DNA of 64,000 nt from Brevundimonas sp. (GTDB lineage: Bacteria > Pseudomonadota > Alphaproteobacteria > Caulobacterales > Caulobacteraceae), in contig NZ_QFNM01000006.1 of NCBI RefSeq assembly GCF_003248455.1, positions 1 through 64,000 of the forward strand, written 5' to 3'. A model generated the notes under the pieces. That model made no database searches. It saw only the letters and a program-made list of their open reading frames with translations, and was not told where the DNA came from. A program made the position numbers and the translations under genes. This document shows positions 10,878 through 19,940 of this stretch, in pieces; the first letter of the stretch is position 1, and every line of letters starts with the position of its first letter.

Positions 10878-11668
10878 CGAGCCTGGACGACGACCTCGAC
10901 CTGATCCGCCAGGCCGCCCTCGACGCCGGCGCCCTGGCCGTGGGCGAGCGCGAGGCGGGGCTGACGACCGAGGCCAAGCCCGGCGGGTCGCCCGTCACCA
11001 GCGGCGACCTGAAGGTGGACGCCATGCTGAAGGAAAGGCTGCTGTCCGCCCGCCCCGACTATGGCTGGCTGTCGGAGGAGACGGCGGACACGCCCGACCG
11101 ACTGTCGAAGCGGCGCATCTTCGTCGTCGACCCCATCGACGGCACGGTCGCCTATATGAAACGGACTCCCTGGTGGTGCACCCCCATCGCCGTGGTCGAG
11201 GACGGCCAGGTCGTCGCCGCCGTCATCCACGCCCCCGAGGTCGAGGAGACCTATGTCGCCGTGCGCGGCGGCGGGGCGTGGCGCAACGGCAAGTCCATCC
11301 ACGCCTCTGACGTCGACACGCTGGAGGACGCCTCCGTGCTGGGGGACGCGCGGCTGATCCAGGCGCCCTGGTTCGAGGAGCCGTGGCCGCCTATGCGGTT
11401 CGCCAAGCGCAACGCCCTGGCCTATCGGATGGCGCTGGTGGCGTCGGGCGCCTTCGACGCCGCCCTGGCCCTGACGCCGAAATGGGACTGGGACGTCGCC
11501 GCCGGCTGGCTGATCGCCACCGAGGCGGGCGCCCGGGTCAGCGACCACCACGGACGGCCCTGGGCCTTCAACCGGCCCGATCCGCGCCAGGCCAGCCTGG
11601 TCTGCGCCGCCCCGACGATCCAGCCGATGATCGTGCAGCGCTGTAAAAACGTGCCGTTTTCGACCTAG
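10874..11668 (+). CDS. cysQ: Inositol monophosphatase-family phosphatase (CysQ type)
   Basis: A 264-aa Mg2+-dependent sugar/nucleotide phosphatase. The metal-binding residues are visible: E68/E69 in LSEETAD, D86 and D89 in the DPIDGT signature, and the later WDWDVAA motif near residue 205. In this chromosomal setting it is usually called 3'(2'),5'-bisphosphate nucleotidase CysQ, which recycles PAP, but inositol-1-phosphatase activity cannot be excluded from sequence. The start overlaps pmbA by 4 nt, which implies translational coupling. Confidence 0.88.
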   Translation: MTSLDDDLDLIRQAALDAGALAVGEREAGLTTEAKPGGSPVTSGDLKVDAMLKERLLSARPDYGWLSEETADTPDRLSKRRIFVVDPIDGTVAYMKRTPWWCTPIAVVEDGQVVAAVIHAPEVEETYVAVRGGGAWRNGKSIHASDVDTLEDASVLGDARLIQAPWFEEPWPPMRFAKRNALAYRMALVASGAFDAALALTPKWDWDVAAGWLIATEAGARVSDHHGRPWAFNRPDPRQASLVCAAPTIQPMIVQRCKNVPFST

Positions 11669-11764
11669 GCCCAGGGTGGAAAAACCCCGGGCCGCATTGA
11701 TCCAAGACCGTTCTCGGCCTATTGCGCGCGCAAAGCTCCTCCCCAAGCCTTTCAGGACTCTTCA

Positions 11765-12007
11765 ATGACCGACCAGAACGTCCCGCAGCAGCTTCTGCAC
11801 ATCGTGATCGGCGGCGAGCTGCGCCACCTGAACGAGCCGGTGTTCCGCGACGTGTCCAAGGTCGAGTTCGTCGGCGCCTACGGCAGCTACGACGAGGCCA
11901 AGAAGGCCTGGAAGGCCCGCGCCCAGGCCACCGTGGACAACGCCCATATGCGCTATTTCATCCTGCACGCGCACAAGCTGATCGACCCGCGCGGCGAAGG
12001 CGCCTGA
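11765..12007 (+). CDS. DUF4170 domain protein
   Basis: An 80-aa cytoplasmic protein matching the small DUF4170 family of alphaproteobacteria, including the HIVIGGEL start strand and VEFVGAYGSYDEAKKAWKA. Its function is unknown; family members usually sit between cysQ and the waaA/lpxK genes, as roughly holds here. It follows cysQ by about 95 bp that include an imperfect GC-rich hairpin without a T-run. Confidence 0.85.
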   Translation: MTDQNVPQQLLHIVIGGELRHLNEPVFRDVSKVEFVGAYGSYDEAKKAWKARAQATVDNAHMRYFILHAHKLIDPRGEGA

Positions 12008-12077
12008 TCCTGCGACATCGGGGCGTCCGAACCGATGTCCCGATCCCGCGTTTCGCCTGCAGGACGCGAGGACGACG

Positions 12078-12290
12078 GTGAACCTGGAACCGCAACAGAT
12101 ATTCCAACTGGTCAGCCTGCTGACGGTGCTGGCCCTGTTCAGCTTTTCGCTGCGCGGCCATCTGAACCATGCCCGCTGGTTCAGGCGCTGGGAGGCCGAC
12201 CGGAAGGCGCGCCGCGACGCCGAACTGGCCGCCGAAGCGCGCCAGAACGGCCAGGACGGCGACGCGCCCAAGACCGGCCCCTGGGGCTGA
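12078..12290 (+). CDS. Small single-pass membrane protein
   Basis: A 70-aa product with one N-terminal transmembrane helix (IFQLVSLLTVLALFSFSL) and a charged tail rich in Arg, Ala and Glu. GTG at 12078 follows GAGGA by about 6 nt. No family is recognised. It is downstream of DUF4170 on the same strand and ends 4 bp from the convergent phosphatase gene. Confidence 0.65.
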   Translation: MNLEPQQIFQLVSLLTVLALFSFSLRGHLNHARWFRRWEADRKARRDAELAAEARQNGQDGDAPKTGPWG

Positions 12291-12294
12291 ACCC

Positions 12295-12960
12295 CTACTC
12301 CCGCCGCAGCAGCTTGTCGGTCAGCAGCGTGCCCCACCAGCCGGCCTTGAACTCGGCGCGGATGGCCTTGGGGTCGTAGTCGGGACTGTCGATCCAGTCG
12401 ATGAAGCTGACGCCCTTCGGCTCGATCTCGCGGACGTATTTCTCCAGCGTGTAGTCCAGCACCCCGGTCAGGCCCTCGCGCGAGTGCAGGTATTTCTTGG
12501 ACAGCTGTTTCATGGCGACCGAGATCGGCTCGCCCAGGTGGAAGTGGCGATAGAAGACCGCCATCATCCCCGCGCGGTCCGCCCCGGACTTGCAGTGGAT
12601 CAGCACCGGGTATTCGATGGTCCTGAACAGGTCGCGGGCGCGGTGGACGCGGTCGCGCTGAGGCGGATCGCGCGAGTCCAGCGGAGCGTCGATCAGGGTC
12701 AGGCCCAGCCGCGCGCAGGCATCCTTCTCCAGCCAGTAATAGCCCTCGTCGCGTTCGCCGCGCAGGTTGATCACCGTCCTGACGCCCTTTGATTTCCAGT
12801 AGGCGAGTTGGCGCGGCGACGGTTGATTGGTGCGGACCAGGTCCGGTCCCAGCCAGTGGGCGTTGGAAAAGGCCAGGCGCAGGAAGCCGTGATCGGCCCA
12901 GAAATAATGCCAATGCGCCCGGAAACGGCCCATCGCGGTCGAGAGATCAAATCGCGCCAT
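12295..12960 (-). CDS. Dual-specificity/tyrosine phosphatase-like protein
   Basis: A 221-aa protein with the cysteine-phosphatase P-loop HCKSGADR (nucleophile C123, arginine R129) after VLI, and a preceding TVINLRGERDEGYYWLE segment typical of bacterial DSP/PTP-like proteins. The aspartate of the general-acid loop is probably in DAPLDSRDPP. It is the only minus-strand gene in a plus-strand envelope cluster, which suggests a later insertion. Its substrate is unknown; a phospho-lipid or phosphoprotein of the envelope is only a guess. Confidence 0.82.
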   Translation of the reverse strand: MARFDLSTAMGRFRAHWHYFWADHGFLRLAFSNAHWLGPDLVRTNQPSPRQLAYWKSKGVRTVINLRGERDEGYYWLEKDACARLGLTLIDAPLDSRDPPQRDRVHRARDLFRTIEYPVLIHCKSGADRAGMMAVFYRHFHLGEPISVAMKQLSKKYLHSREGLTGVLDYTLEKYVREIEPKGVSFIDWIDSPDYDPKAIRAEFKAGWWGTLLTDKLLRRE

Positions 12961-13047
12961 GAGCGCCAGATAGCGAGCCGCGGCCCTGACGTCATCCAAA
13001 CACCGCGTCCGCGCGTTGGATTGGCCATGCCGCACCCAAGGACCGCC

Positions 13048-13584
13048 ATGACACGCCAAGCCGCCGCCCTCGCCCTCGCCCTCGCCGTCGGTCTCTCGAC
13101 CGGGGCCGCCGCCCAGGCGCCCTCCGCCGCCGCGCCGCCCGAAGACCCCGGCCTGATCGCCTATCTGCGACAGCGGGCGCACGATGCGCTGGACACCACC
13201 CGCTATACGGCGGCCAACACCCCGGACGGGGCGATGACCGTCGTCTATCTGACCGGACCGAACTGGTGCGGATCGGGCGGATGCCGCCTGCTGGTGCTGG
13301 ACCGCGTGGGCGGAACCTATCGCTCGATCGGCGAGATCGGCGTCGCCCGCGCCCCGGTCCGCCTACTGGAACGCCAAAGCCATGGCCGGCGCGATCTGGC
13401 GGTGCAGGTCGCGGGCGGCGGGATCGTGGAGGGCTACGAGGCCGCCGTGCCGTTCGATGGGCGGCGATATGCATCCAATCCGACCGTCGCCCCCTCGGCC
13501 CGGATCGAGGACGCGCCGGGCGAGACCCTGATCCGCGCCGACGAACCCGGCCGCCCGCTGGTTCCGGCGCCCGACAAGCCTTGA
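13048..13584 (+). CDS. Exported protein of unknown function
   Basis: A 178-aa product with a clear signal peptide (AAALALALAVGLSTGAAAQA). The mature part has a paired-cysteine motif NWCGSGGCRLLVL, which could be a disulphide, and otherwise no recognised domain. The ATG giving MTRQAAALAL is used; an ATG seven codons upstream is possible. It is divergent from the phosphatase gene across about 90 bp, and precedes the ABC exporter by about 30 bp on the same strand. Confidence 0.7.
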   Translation: MTRQAAALALALAVGLSTGAAAQAPSAAAPPEDPGLIAYLRQRAHDALDTTRYTAANTPDGAMTVVYLTGPNWCGSGGCRLLVLDRVGGTYRSIGEIGVARAPVRLLERQSHGRRDLAVQVAGGGIVEGYEAAVPFDGRRYASNPTVAPSARIEDAPGETLIRADEPGRPLVPAPDKP

Positions 13585-13615
13585 CTCGAGGGGCGGGTCG
13601 GACGACCGAAGGCCG

Positions 13616-15442
13616 ATGAGCGAGCCCGCCCCCTCCATGCCCCTTCGCGTCCTGCTGGCGCGGATCTGGCGTGACTATCTGAGCAGCCGCAAGGGATCGC
13701 TGATCCTGTCGATCCTGTGCGCGGCGACGACGGGCCTGCTGACCGCCGCCCTGCTGAAGCTGTTGGAGCCGGCGGTGAACGGCCTGTTCCTGGGCGGGGA
13801 TCAGCCCATCGTGCTGTTCGACCGTTTCCGCTTTCCCGCCGACCAGGCCCTGATCGTCATCCCGGCCGCCATCCTGGGGGTGGCGATGGTGCGGACCCTG
13901 GCGGCCATCGGACAGGCGGCCCTGGTCAACCGGCTGGGCCACACCATCGTCGGCGACATCCAGATCCGCCTGTTCGGGGCCATGATCCGGGCGGACCTGG
14001 CGCGCCTGCGCAGCCAGCACTCGGGCGGCTTCGTCTCCTCGGTGCTGTTCGACGCCAATCTGGTGCGCGAGGCCTTCACCTCGGGCGTGGTCAACTACAC
14101 CCAGAACCTGCTGACCCTGATCGCGGTGCTGGTCTATATGGGCTTCATCGACTGGCGGCTGACCCTGGTGGTGTTGCTGGGCGTGCCGCTGGTGGCGCTG
14201 GTTCTGCGCCGGTTCGGCCGCAAGACGCGCAAGGCCGCGCGCGGCGCCATGGCCGAGACCGAAAACCTGTCGACCGCCCTGATGGAGAACCTGGACGGGG
14301 TTCGCCTGATCAAGATCGAGAACCGCGAGGCGGCCGAACAGGACCGCGTCGCCGAGGTGATCGCCCGCCGCCAGCGCCACGTCATCAAGGGCGCCGACGC
14401 CCGCGCCTTCGCCGGGCCGTCCAGCGACATGGTGGCCTATGTCGTGGTCGCCGCCGTCATGGCCTACGCCGGGTGGCGGGCGCAGTCGGGCGACATGACC
14501 GTGGGCGGGTTCGCCGCCTTCATCGGCATGCTGCTGGCCGCAGGGCAAGCCCTGCGCCAGGTGACCAACCTGGCCACGGTGATGAGCGAGGGCTTCACCG
14601 CCGCGCGCCGCCTGTTCGCCGCCCTGGACATCCAGCCCGAGATCCGCGAGGCGACCGACGCCGCCCCCCTGCCCCCCGGCCCGGTGGAGGTGGCGCTGGA
14701 CCGCGTCGCCTTCGCCTATGCTGGGACGGACGCGCCGACGCTGGAGGATGTGTCGATCCGCGTGGCGCCGGGCGAGACCGTGGCCCTGGTCGGGCCGTCG
14801 GGCGGGGGCAAGAGCACGATCCTGAGCCTGCTGCCGCGCTTCTACGACGTGACGGGCGGGGCGGTGACGATCAACGGCCGCGACGTGAGGGCGCTGCGCA
14901 TCCACGACCTGCGCGACCACATCGCCCTGGTGACGCAGGAGCCCTTCCTGTTCGACGACACCATCGCCGCCAACATCGCCTATGGCCGGCCGGGCGCGAC
15001 GCAGGATCAGATCGAGGCGGCCGCCCGCGCCGCCGCCGCCCATGACTTCGTCACGGCCCTGCCTCAGGGCTACGACACCCGCGCCGGCGAGGCGGGTCTG
15101 CGTCTGTCCGGGGGGCAGCGCCAGCGCATCGCCATCGCCCGCGCCTTCGTCAAGGATGCGCCCATCCTGTTGCTGGACGAGGCCACCAGCGCCCTGGACA
15201 CCGAGAGCGAGGCCCTGGTCCAGGCGGCGCTGGAGCGGCTGATGCACGGCCGCGCCACCCTGATGATCGCCCACCGGCTGTCGACCGTCAGGAACGCCGA
15301 CCGCATCTATGTGATCGAGGCGGGCAAGGTGGTCGAACAGGGATCGCACGACGCCCTGGTGGCCAGGGGCGGCCTCTACGCCCGTCTGGCGCGGCAGCAG
15401 TCGCTGGACGGCGCGCAGCCCAGCGTGGAGACGGTGGCGTGA
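13616..15442 (+). CDS. ABC transporter, fused permease and ATPase (MsbA-like)
   Basis: A 608-aa half-transporter with an N-terminal six-helix membrane domain and a C-terminal ATPase. Walker A is GPSGGGKST near residue 395, the signature is LSGGQRQR near 497, Walker B is ILLLDEATS and the H-loop is in IAHRLSTV. Its place at the head of DUF374-waaA-lpxK suggests it is the lipid A/LPS flippase MsbA, which moves lipid A across the inner membrane. Its TGA overlaps the GTG of the next gene. Confidence 0.9.
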   Translation: MSEPAPSMPLRVLLARIWRDYLSSRKGSLILSILCAATTGLLTAALLKLLEPAVNGLFLGGDQPIVLFDRFRFPADQALIVIPAAILGVAMVRTLAAIGQAALVNRLGHTIVGDIQIRLFGAMIRADLARLRSQHSGGFVSSVLFDANLVREAFTSGVVNYTQNLLTLIAVLVYMGFIDWRLTLVVLLGVPLVALVLRRFGRKTRKAARGAMAETENLSTALMENLDGVRLIKIENREAAEQDRVAEVIARRQRHVIKGADARAFAGPSSDMVAYVVVAAVMAYAGWRAQSGDMTVGGFAAFIGMLLAAGQALRQVTNLATVMSEGFTAARRLFAALDIQPEIREATDAAPLPPGPVEVALDRVAFAYAGTDAPTLEDVSIRVAPGETVALVGPSGGGKSTILSLLPRFYDVTGGAVTINGRDVRALRIHDLRDHIALVTQEPFLFDDTIAANIAYGRPGATQDQIEAAARAAAAHDFVTALPQGYDTRAGEAGLRLSGGQRQRIAIARAFVKDAPILLLDEATSALDTESEALVQAALERLMHGRATLMIAHRLSTVRNADRIYVIEAGKVVEQGSHDALVARGGLYARLARQQSLDGAQPSVETVA

Positions 15443-16122
15443 GACCCCTGCGCAATCCCGCCGTCCAGTCGGCCCTGGCCTGGACCCTGGCGAAATGGAT
15501 GCGGTTCTGTTTCGCCACCATCCGTTGGACCCATGTGAACCGGGAAGCCGCCGAGGCGGTATGGGACCAGGGCGGCGGCGTCCTGTGCGTCTTCTGGCAT
15601 TCGCGCATCGGCCTGGCGCCGGCGTGCTGGCCGCTGGATCGGGCGCAGCCGGCCAAGGCCCTGATCTCGCTGTCGGCGGACGGGGAATTCATCGCCAAGG
15701 CCGTCGCGCGTCAGGGCTTTCCCGCCGTGCGCGGGTCGTCCGCCAACAAGGACAAAGCCGCCATGGCCAAGGGCGGTTCGCAGGCCCTGCGCGACGGGCT
15801 GAAGCAGCTGAAGGTCGGCGCCCTGGCCATCACCCCCGACGGCCCGCGCGGCCCCGCCAATGTGATGGCCGAGGGGCTGCCGCTGCTGGCGAAACTGTCC
15901 AAGGCGCCGGTGCTGTTCATCGGCCTGTCGTGCAGCCCGGCGATCCGGCTGAACAGCTGGGACCGCGCCGTCCTGCCCCTGCCCTTCGGCAAGGGCGCCA
16001 TCGTGTGGGACCGGGCCGACTACCCCGCCGGGGCCGAGATCGCCGATGTGGCCGCCGACTGGACGGCCCGGCTGAACGCCGTCGAGGCGCGGGCCGACGC
16101 GATGACGGGCCTGAAACCGTGA
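15439..16122 (+). CDS. DUF374 lysophospholipid acyltransferase-family protein
   Basis: A 227-aa protein of the DUF374 family, distantly related to lipid acyltransferases. The FWHSRIGLAP segment provides the conserved histidine, and TPDGPRGPANVM is the family hallmark. Its position between the MsbA-like exporter and waaA suggests a role in lipid A or LPS-core acylation. The start is a GTG in a 4-nt overlap with the exporter stop, and its stop in turn overlaps the waaA GTG. Confidence 0.85.
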   Translation: MRPLRNPAVQSALAWTLAKWMRFCFATIRWTHVNREAAEAVWDQGGGVLCVFWHSRIGLAPACWPLDRAQPAKALISLSADGEFIAKAVARQGFPAVRGSSANKDKAAMAKGGSQALRDGLKQLKVGALAITPDGPRGPANVMAEGLPLLAKLSKAPVLFIGLSCSPAIRLNSWDRAVLPLPFGKGAIVWDRADYPAGAEIADVAADWTARLNAVEARADAMTGLKP

Positions 16123-17414
16123 CGCCCCTGCCGCTGATCGCCTATCGGCTGGCGACCCGCGCGCTGGAGCCGCTGGCGCCGCGCCTGCTGGACGCGCGCG
16201 CAAGGCGGGGCAAGGAGGATCCGGTGCGCGTGGACGAACGGATGGGCTTCACCCGCACCGAACGCCCTGACGGCGACCTAGTCTGGCTGCACGGCGTCAG
16301 CGTGGGCGAAAGCCTGTCGCTTCTGCCCGTGGTCGAGCGGTTCGTCAAGGCGCGGCCGGACCTGACGGTGCTGGTCACGTCCGGCACCGTGACCTCGGCC
16401 CAGGTCCTGGCCGAGCGCCTGCCGGCGGGGGTGATCCATCAGTATGCGCCGGTCGACGCGCCCGGCGTGGTCGCGCGGTTCCTGGACCACTGGCGGCCGA
16501 GCCTGGCGGTCTTCGTCGAGAGCGAACTGTGGCCCAATCTGCTGCTGGAGGCGCATCGGCGCGGGGTCGGACTGGCCCTGGTCAGCGCGCGCCTGACCGA
16601 AAAGACGGTCCAGGGCTGGGCCCGGTTTCCCGCCTCGGCGCGGGCGGTCACGGGGGCGTTCGACCTGGTCATGCCCCAGGACGCGACCTCGGCCCGGCGG
16701 CTGGAGGCGATGGGCGCGCGCATCGACGGGCTGGTGAACCTGAAACTTTCGGGCGAGGCCCTGCCCCACGACCCCGCCGCCTTCAGCCGCCTCTCCGCCG
16801 CCATCGGCGACCGCCCGGTGGTCGTGGCCGCCAGCACCCATGAGGGCGAGGAGATCGCGATCGTCCGCGCCCTGGACGGCTTGGGCGACCGCATCTGCCT
16901 GATCCTGGCGCCGCGCCACCCGGAACGGGGGCCGCATATCGCCCAGGGTCTGGCGCGCGAGGGCTACGCCTTCGCCATGCGCTCGCGCGGGGAAACGATC
17001 GGGGCGGACACCGACATCTATCTGGCCGACACCCTGAACGAGATGGGGCTGTTCCTGCGGCTGGCCGATGTGGTCATCATGGGCGGATCGTTCGCCCCGG
17101 CCCTGGGCCTGCCGCCGGTCGGGGGACACAATCCGCTGGAGCCCGCGCGGCTGGGGCGGCCGGCGATCACGGGGCCGGACGCCTCCAACTGGGCGCCGGT
17201 GACGGCGGCCCTGAGCAGCGCGGGCGGTCTGGCCCTGGTCCAGGCGCCGTCGGACCTGGCCGGGGCCGTCGCGCCCCTGCTGGCCGACCCGGCGGCGGCC
17301 AAGGCGATGGGCGAGCGGGCGCGGCGCGCAGCGGCCGAGGCGGGCGGCGGGCTGGAGCGGCTGTGGGCTGCGCTGCTGCCGCTGACGCCCCCGCCGGCGC
17401 GGGCCGGACGATGA
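16119..17414 (+). CDS. waaA: 3-deoxy-D-manno-octulosonic acid (Kdo) transferase
   Basis: Adds Kdo to the lipid A precursor at the inner membrane (GT-B fold, 431 aa). The N-terminal domain shows LVWLHGVSVGES, the family's catalytic region, and the C-terminal domain has GGSFAPALGLPPVGGHNPLEP for CMP-Kdo binding. The start is a GTG overlapping the upstream stop (GTGA), and the stop overlaps the lpxK ATG (ATGA), so the four genes look translationally coupled. Confidence 0.94.
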   Translation: MTPLPLIAYRLATRALEPLAPRLLDARARRGKEDPVRVDERMGFTRTERPDGDLVWLHGVSVGESLSLLPVVERFVKARPDLTVLVTSGTVTSAQVLAERLPAGVIHQYAPVDAPGVVARFLDHWRPSLAVFVESELWPNLLLEAHRRGVGLALVSARLTEKTVQGWARFPASARAVTGAFDLVMPQDATSARRLEAMGARIDGLVNLKLSGEALPHDPAAFSRLSAAIGDRPVVVAASTHEGEEIAIVRALDGLGDRICLILAPRHPERGPHIAQGLAREGYAFAMRSRGETIGADTDIYLADTLNEMGLFLRLADVVIMGGSFAPALGLPPVGGHNPLEPARLGRPAITGPDASNWAPVTAALSSAGGLALVQAPSDLAGAVAPLLADPAAAKAMGERARRAAAEAGGGLERLWAALLPLTPPPARAGR

Positions 17415-18427
17415 GGCTGAACACCCCCCGCTGGTGGTATGTGCGCGACAGCAGCCATGCGCGCCTGACCCGCACCCTGCTGAAACCGCTGGGCTGGGCC
17501 TGGGCCGGCGTGACGGCGCGGCGCATCGCCAGGGCCGCGCCGGTCGATCCGGGTTGCGCGGTGATCTCCGTCGGCAATCTGACGGTGGGCGGATCGGGCA
17601 AGACGCCGGTCGCGCGTGAAATCCTGCGTCTGCTGCGGGCGGCCGGCGTGGAGGCGCAAGGGCTGTCGCGCGGCTATGGCGGGCGGCTGGAGGGGCCGGT
17701 GCGGGTCGATCCGACCGCGCATACGGCCGCCGACGTCGGCGACGAACCCCTGATGCTGGCGCAAGGGGCGCCGGTCTGGATCGCGCGCGACCGAATCGCA
17801 GGGGCCAGGGCGGCGGTCCACGGCGGCGCCCGGACCCTGGTGCTGGACGACGGGCACCAGAACCCGGCCCTGAAGAAGACCGTCAGCCTGGTCGTCGTGG
17901 ACGGCGAGACGCGCGGCGACGAATGGCCGTTCGGCGACGGCTCGGTCTTTCCCTCCGGCCCGATGCGAGAGCCGCTGAAGGCGGGGCTGGCGCGCGCCGA
18001 TGCGGTGGTTGTGATGCTGCCGACCGACGTCGAGACCGCCGATCCCGAACTGCTGGAGACGTTCGGCGCCCTGCCCGTCTTCGTGGCCCGCCTGACGCCC
18101 GAAGGCCCGCCCCCGACCGGACCGCAGGTCGGGTTCGCCGGCATCGCCAAGCCGTGGAAGGTCGAACGGTCGCTGAAGGCGGCGGGCTGCGACCTGGTCG
18201 ACTTCGTCCCCTTCCCCGACCACGCGGCCTATGGCGCCGACACCCTGGCCTTCCTGGCCGACCGCGCGGCCGTCTATGAGGCAGGCCTGGTGACGACGGA
18301 GAAGGACTGGGTGCGGCTGACGCCCGAGCAGCGCGCGGGCGTTTCGGCCTGGCCCGTCGTCGCCCGGTTCGAGGATCAGGCGGGCTTCACCGCCTTCCTT
18401 AACAAGCGGATTCAATCGGCGCGGTAG
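17411..18427 (+). CDS. lpxK: Tetraacyldisaccharide 4'-kinase
   Basis: Phosphorylates the 4' position of the lipid A disaccharide at the inner membrane (338 aa). The P-loop is GNLTVGGSGKT at residues 55-65, followed by the family's LSRGYGG and LVLDDGHQN motifs; a membrane-associated N-terminal helix is present. The start ATG overlaps the waaA stop. The small DUF2093 gene that often follows lpxK in this class is not seen. Confidence 0.95.
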   Translation: MRLNTPRWWYVRDSSHARLTRTLLKPLGWAWAGVTARRIARAAPVDPGCAVISVGNLTVGGSGKTPVAREILRLLRAAGVEAQGLSRGYGGRLEGPVRVDPTAHTAADVGDEPLMLAQGAPVWIARDRIAGARAAVHGGARTLVLDDGHQNPALKKTVSLVVVDGETRGDEWPFGDGSVFPSGPMREPLKAGLARADAVVVMLPTDVETADPELLETFGALPVFVARLTPEGPPPTGPQVGFAGIAKPWKVERSLKAAGCDLVDFVPFPDHAAYGADTLAFLADRAAVYEAGLVTTEKDWVRLTPEQRAGVSAWPVVARFEDQAGFTAFLNKRIQSAR

Positions 18428-18754
18428 CGGCCACGCGCCATCTCTGCGCTTGGTTCCCCTTGATCACGAGAGTTTTATCGCGCTGCACAACGCCGTTCAT
18501 CGGGTCCGTCTGCAACCTTGCACCTGAACGAACGTTGTCAGCGATTAGGATGAAACCCCAACGCCCGTGGGGCTTTGACGGGCGTCCTCGGTCGCCGCCG
18601 CCGCCATCGGCGCGGCGGGCTTCGGCGCCATCCGTCGCATCCGTCCGTCCATACAGGGCCGTCGCCGCAAAAATGCCCCACAAGGCTCAGGTTGCCTCGT
18701 CGTTCCGGCTTTGAAACAACCATGCCTTCGGACCAACCGCAACGAGGGCGTCGC
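18428..18754. other. Intergenic region, no gene recognised
   Basis: About 330 bp between lpxK and the transpeptidase-like gene. Short open frames on both strands give low-complexity, Arg/Pro-rich translations and are not convincing. No repeat of families A-C, terminator with a T-run, or convincing promoter is seen, though a promoter for the downstream gene must lie here. Confidence 0.5.
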
Positions 18755-19447
18755 ATGCGGCTATCGAGACGAGGGCTGATCCTGGGCGGATCGGCGATGC
18801 TGGCCGGATGCGCCAGCGCCAGCGCAACCCCGCCGCTGACCACGGCCCAGACCATCACCCCCGTCGCGCCGCCGCAGGTCGGATCGCCGACCATCCAGAC
18901 CGCGTCCCTGACGCCGCCGCCGCTGGACCCGCGCGGCCAGGTGCGCAAGGAACTGATGGAAAAGGCCATGACGGCGCTGGACACCCATCACCGCCACCTG
19001 CCGCTGCGCGACCGGATGTATCTGGTCGATTTCCAGAAATTCTCGGGCGAGGAACGGCTGTACGAGGTCGATCTGGTCGCCGGCGAGGTCAAGGTCCTGC
19101 GGACCTGCCACGGTCGCGGCTCGGACCCCCGCCACAGCGGCTACGCCCAGCGGTTCTCGAACACGCCGGATTCCAACATGTCCTCGGTCGGCGCCTACGC
19201 CACCGCCGGCGCCAACTGGGGCCGCCAGCAGGGGCCGAACGTGCTGCTGGATGGGCTGGAATACACCAACGACAAGGCGCGCGAGCGGGCCATCATCATC
19301 CACGGCGCCGACTACGCCGACCCCGACTTCCTGGCGCGCGAAGGCAAGCTGGGCCGCAGCTACGGCTGTTTCTCGGTCGCCCACACCGACCTGCCCGCCT
19401 TGCGCGAACGCATGGGCGAGGGCCGACTGCTGTACGCGGCCGCCTGA
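18755..19447 (+). CDS. Lipoprotein, murein L,D-transpeptidase-like catalytic domain (YkuD_2)
   Basis: A 230-aa predicted lipoprotein. An N-terminal RLSRRGLILGGSAMLAGC has a twin-arginine-like start and an LAGC lipobox. The catalytic region has IIIHGADYADPDF (histidine) and SYGCFSV (cysteine), matching the YkuD_2 family related to L,D-transpeptidases. It probably acts on peptidoglycan at the outer or inner membrane face; its reaction is not established. An ATG 11 codons upstream (18722) is an alternative start. Confidence 0.86.
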   Translation: MRLSRRGLILGGSAMLAGCASASATPPLTTAQTITPVAPPQVGSPTIQTASLTPPPLDPRGQVRKELMEKAMTALDTHHRHLPLRDRMYLVDFQKFSGEERLYEVDLVAGEVKVLRTCHGRGSDPRHSGYAQRFSNTPDSNMSSVGAYATAGANWGRQQGPNVLLDGLEYTNDKARERAIIIHGADYADPDFLAREGKLGRSYGCFSVAHTDLPALRERMGEGRLLYAAA

Positions 19448-19450
19448 CGC

Positions 19451-19720
19451 TCAGCCGTCCGGCCTGCGCGCCGAATGGCGGATGGTGATGACCTCGACAT
19501 GGTCCACCTGACCGCATATCTGATCAGATAGGGCTTGACCAAGGTGAGTTCGCGCGTGCCGTGGATCGCGTGTCGTCCGCGATCGGCGAATTCCGAAAGG
19601 CTTTCTGCGGCGGCTTTCAGCCTGATGAAAAATCGGGCGGCGGCGGCCGGAGTTCGCGATATACAGGCTGATGTCTTCCAGATCGGCCAGAGCCTGATCG
19701 GTCCAGACGACTATCCGCAT
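19451..19720 (-). pseudogene. ParE/RelE-type toxin with two compensating frameshifts
   Basis: The open frame begins like a ParE toxin (MRIVVWTDQALADLEDI, then SLYIANS) and ends like one (VDHVEVITIRHSAR), but its middle is nonsense. The missing middle is encoded in the +1 frame: RFFIRLKAAAESLSEF, then GTRELTLVKPYLIRYAV. Removing one C near 19635-19650, in a GGC-repeat tract, and adding one base near 19506-19512 restores a continuous ParE-like protein. The total length is still 90 codons. The start overlaps the antitoxin stop by 10 nt. Either the toxin is inactivated or there are two sequencing errors. Confidence 0.75.
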
Positions 19721-19908
19721 TTCGGCCTAGGCAGGGGATTGCCCGAGGCCCAAGACTCGACCCACCGCATTACGGTGTCGTTGTCCACCACCCGCCCGGC
19801 CTCGGCGTCCGCCAGGCCGCGCAGGGTCGCCGCCTCGTCGGCGGCGTCGTCGGGAATGTCGAAGACGCCCGGCTCGTCGTCATCGTCGTGACAAGCGGGT
19901 TCGACCAT
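19711..19908 (-). CDS. ParD-type antitoxin-like protein
   Basis: A 65-aa acidic product whose C-terminal half (AEAGRVVDNDTVMRWVESW) matches the short antitoxins paired with ParE/RelE toxins. The N-terminal DDDDEPGVFDIP stretch is strongly acidic. The stop codon overlaps the toxin start, as in a typical antitoxin-toxin operon. Because the toxin frame is broken, this may be an orphan antitoxin. Confidence 0.7.
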   Translation of the reverse strand: MVEPACHDDDDEPGVFDIPDDAADEAATLRGLADAEAGRVVDNDTVMRWVESWASGNPLPRPKCG

Positions 19909-19940
19909 GCCCCGACCCTTAGCACAGCTTGGGCGCGCGG

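Noticed and set aside
11668..11693. GC-rich hairpin after cysQ
   Set aside because: It has a mismatch and no T-run, so it was not called a terminator.
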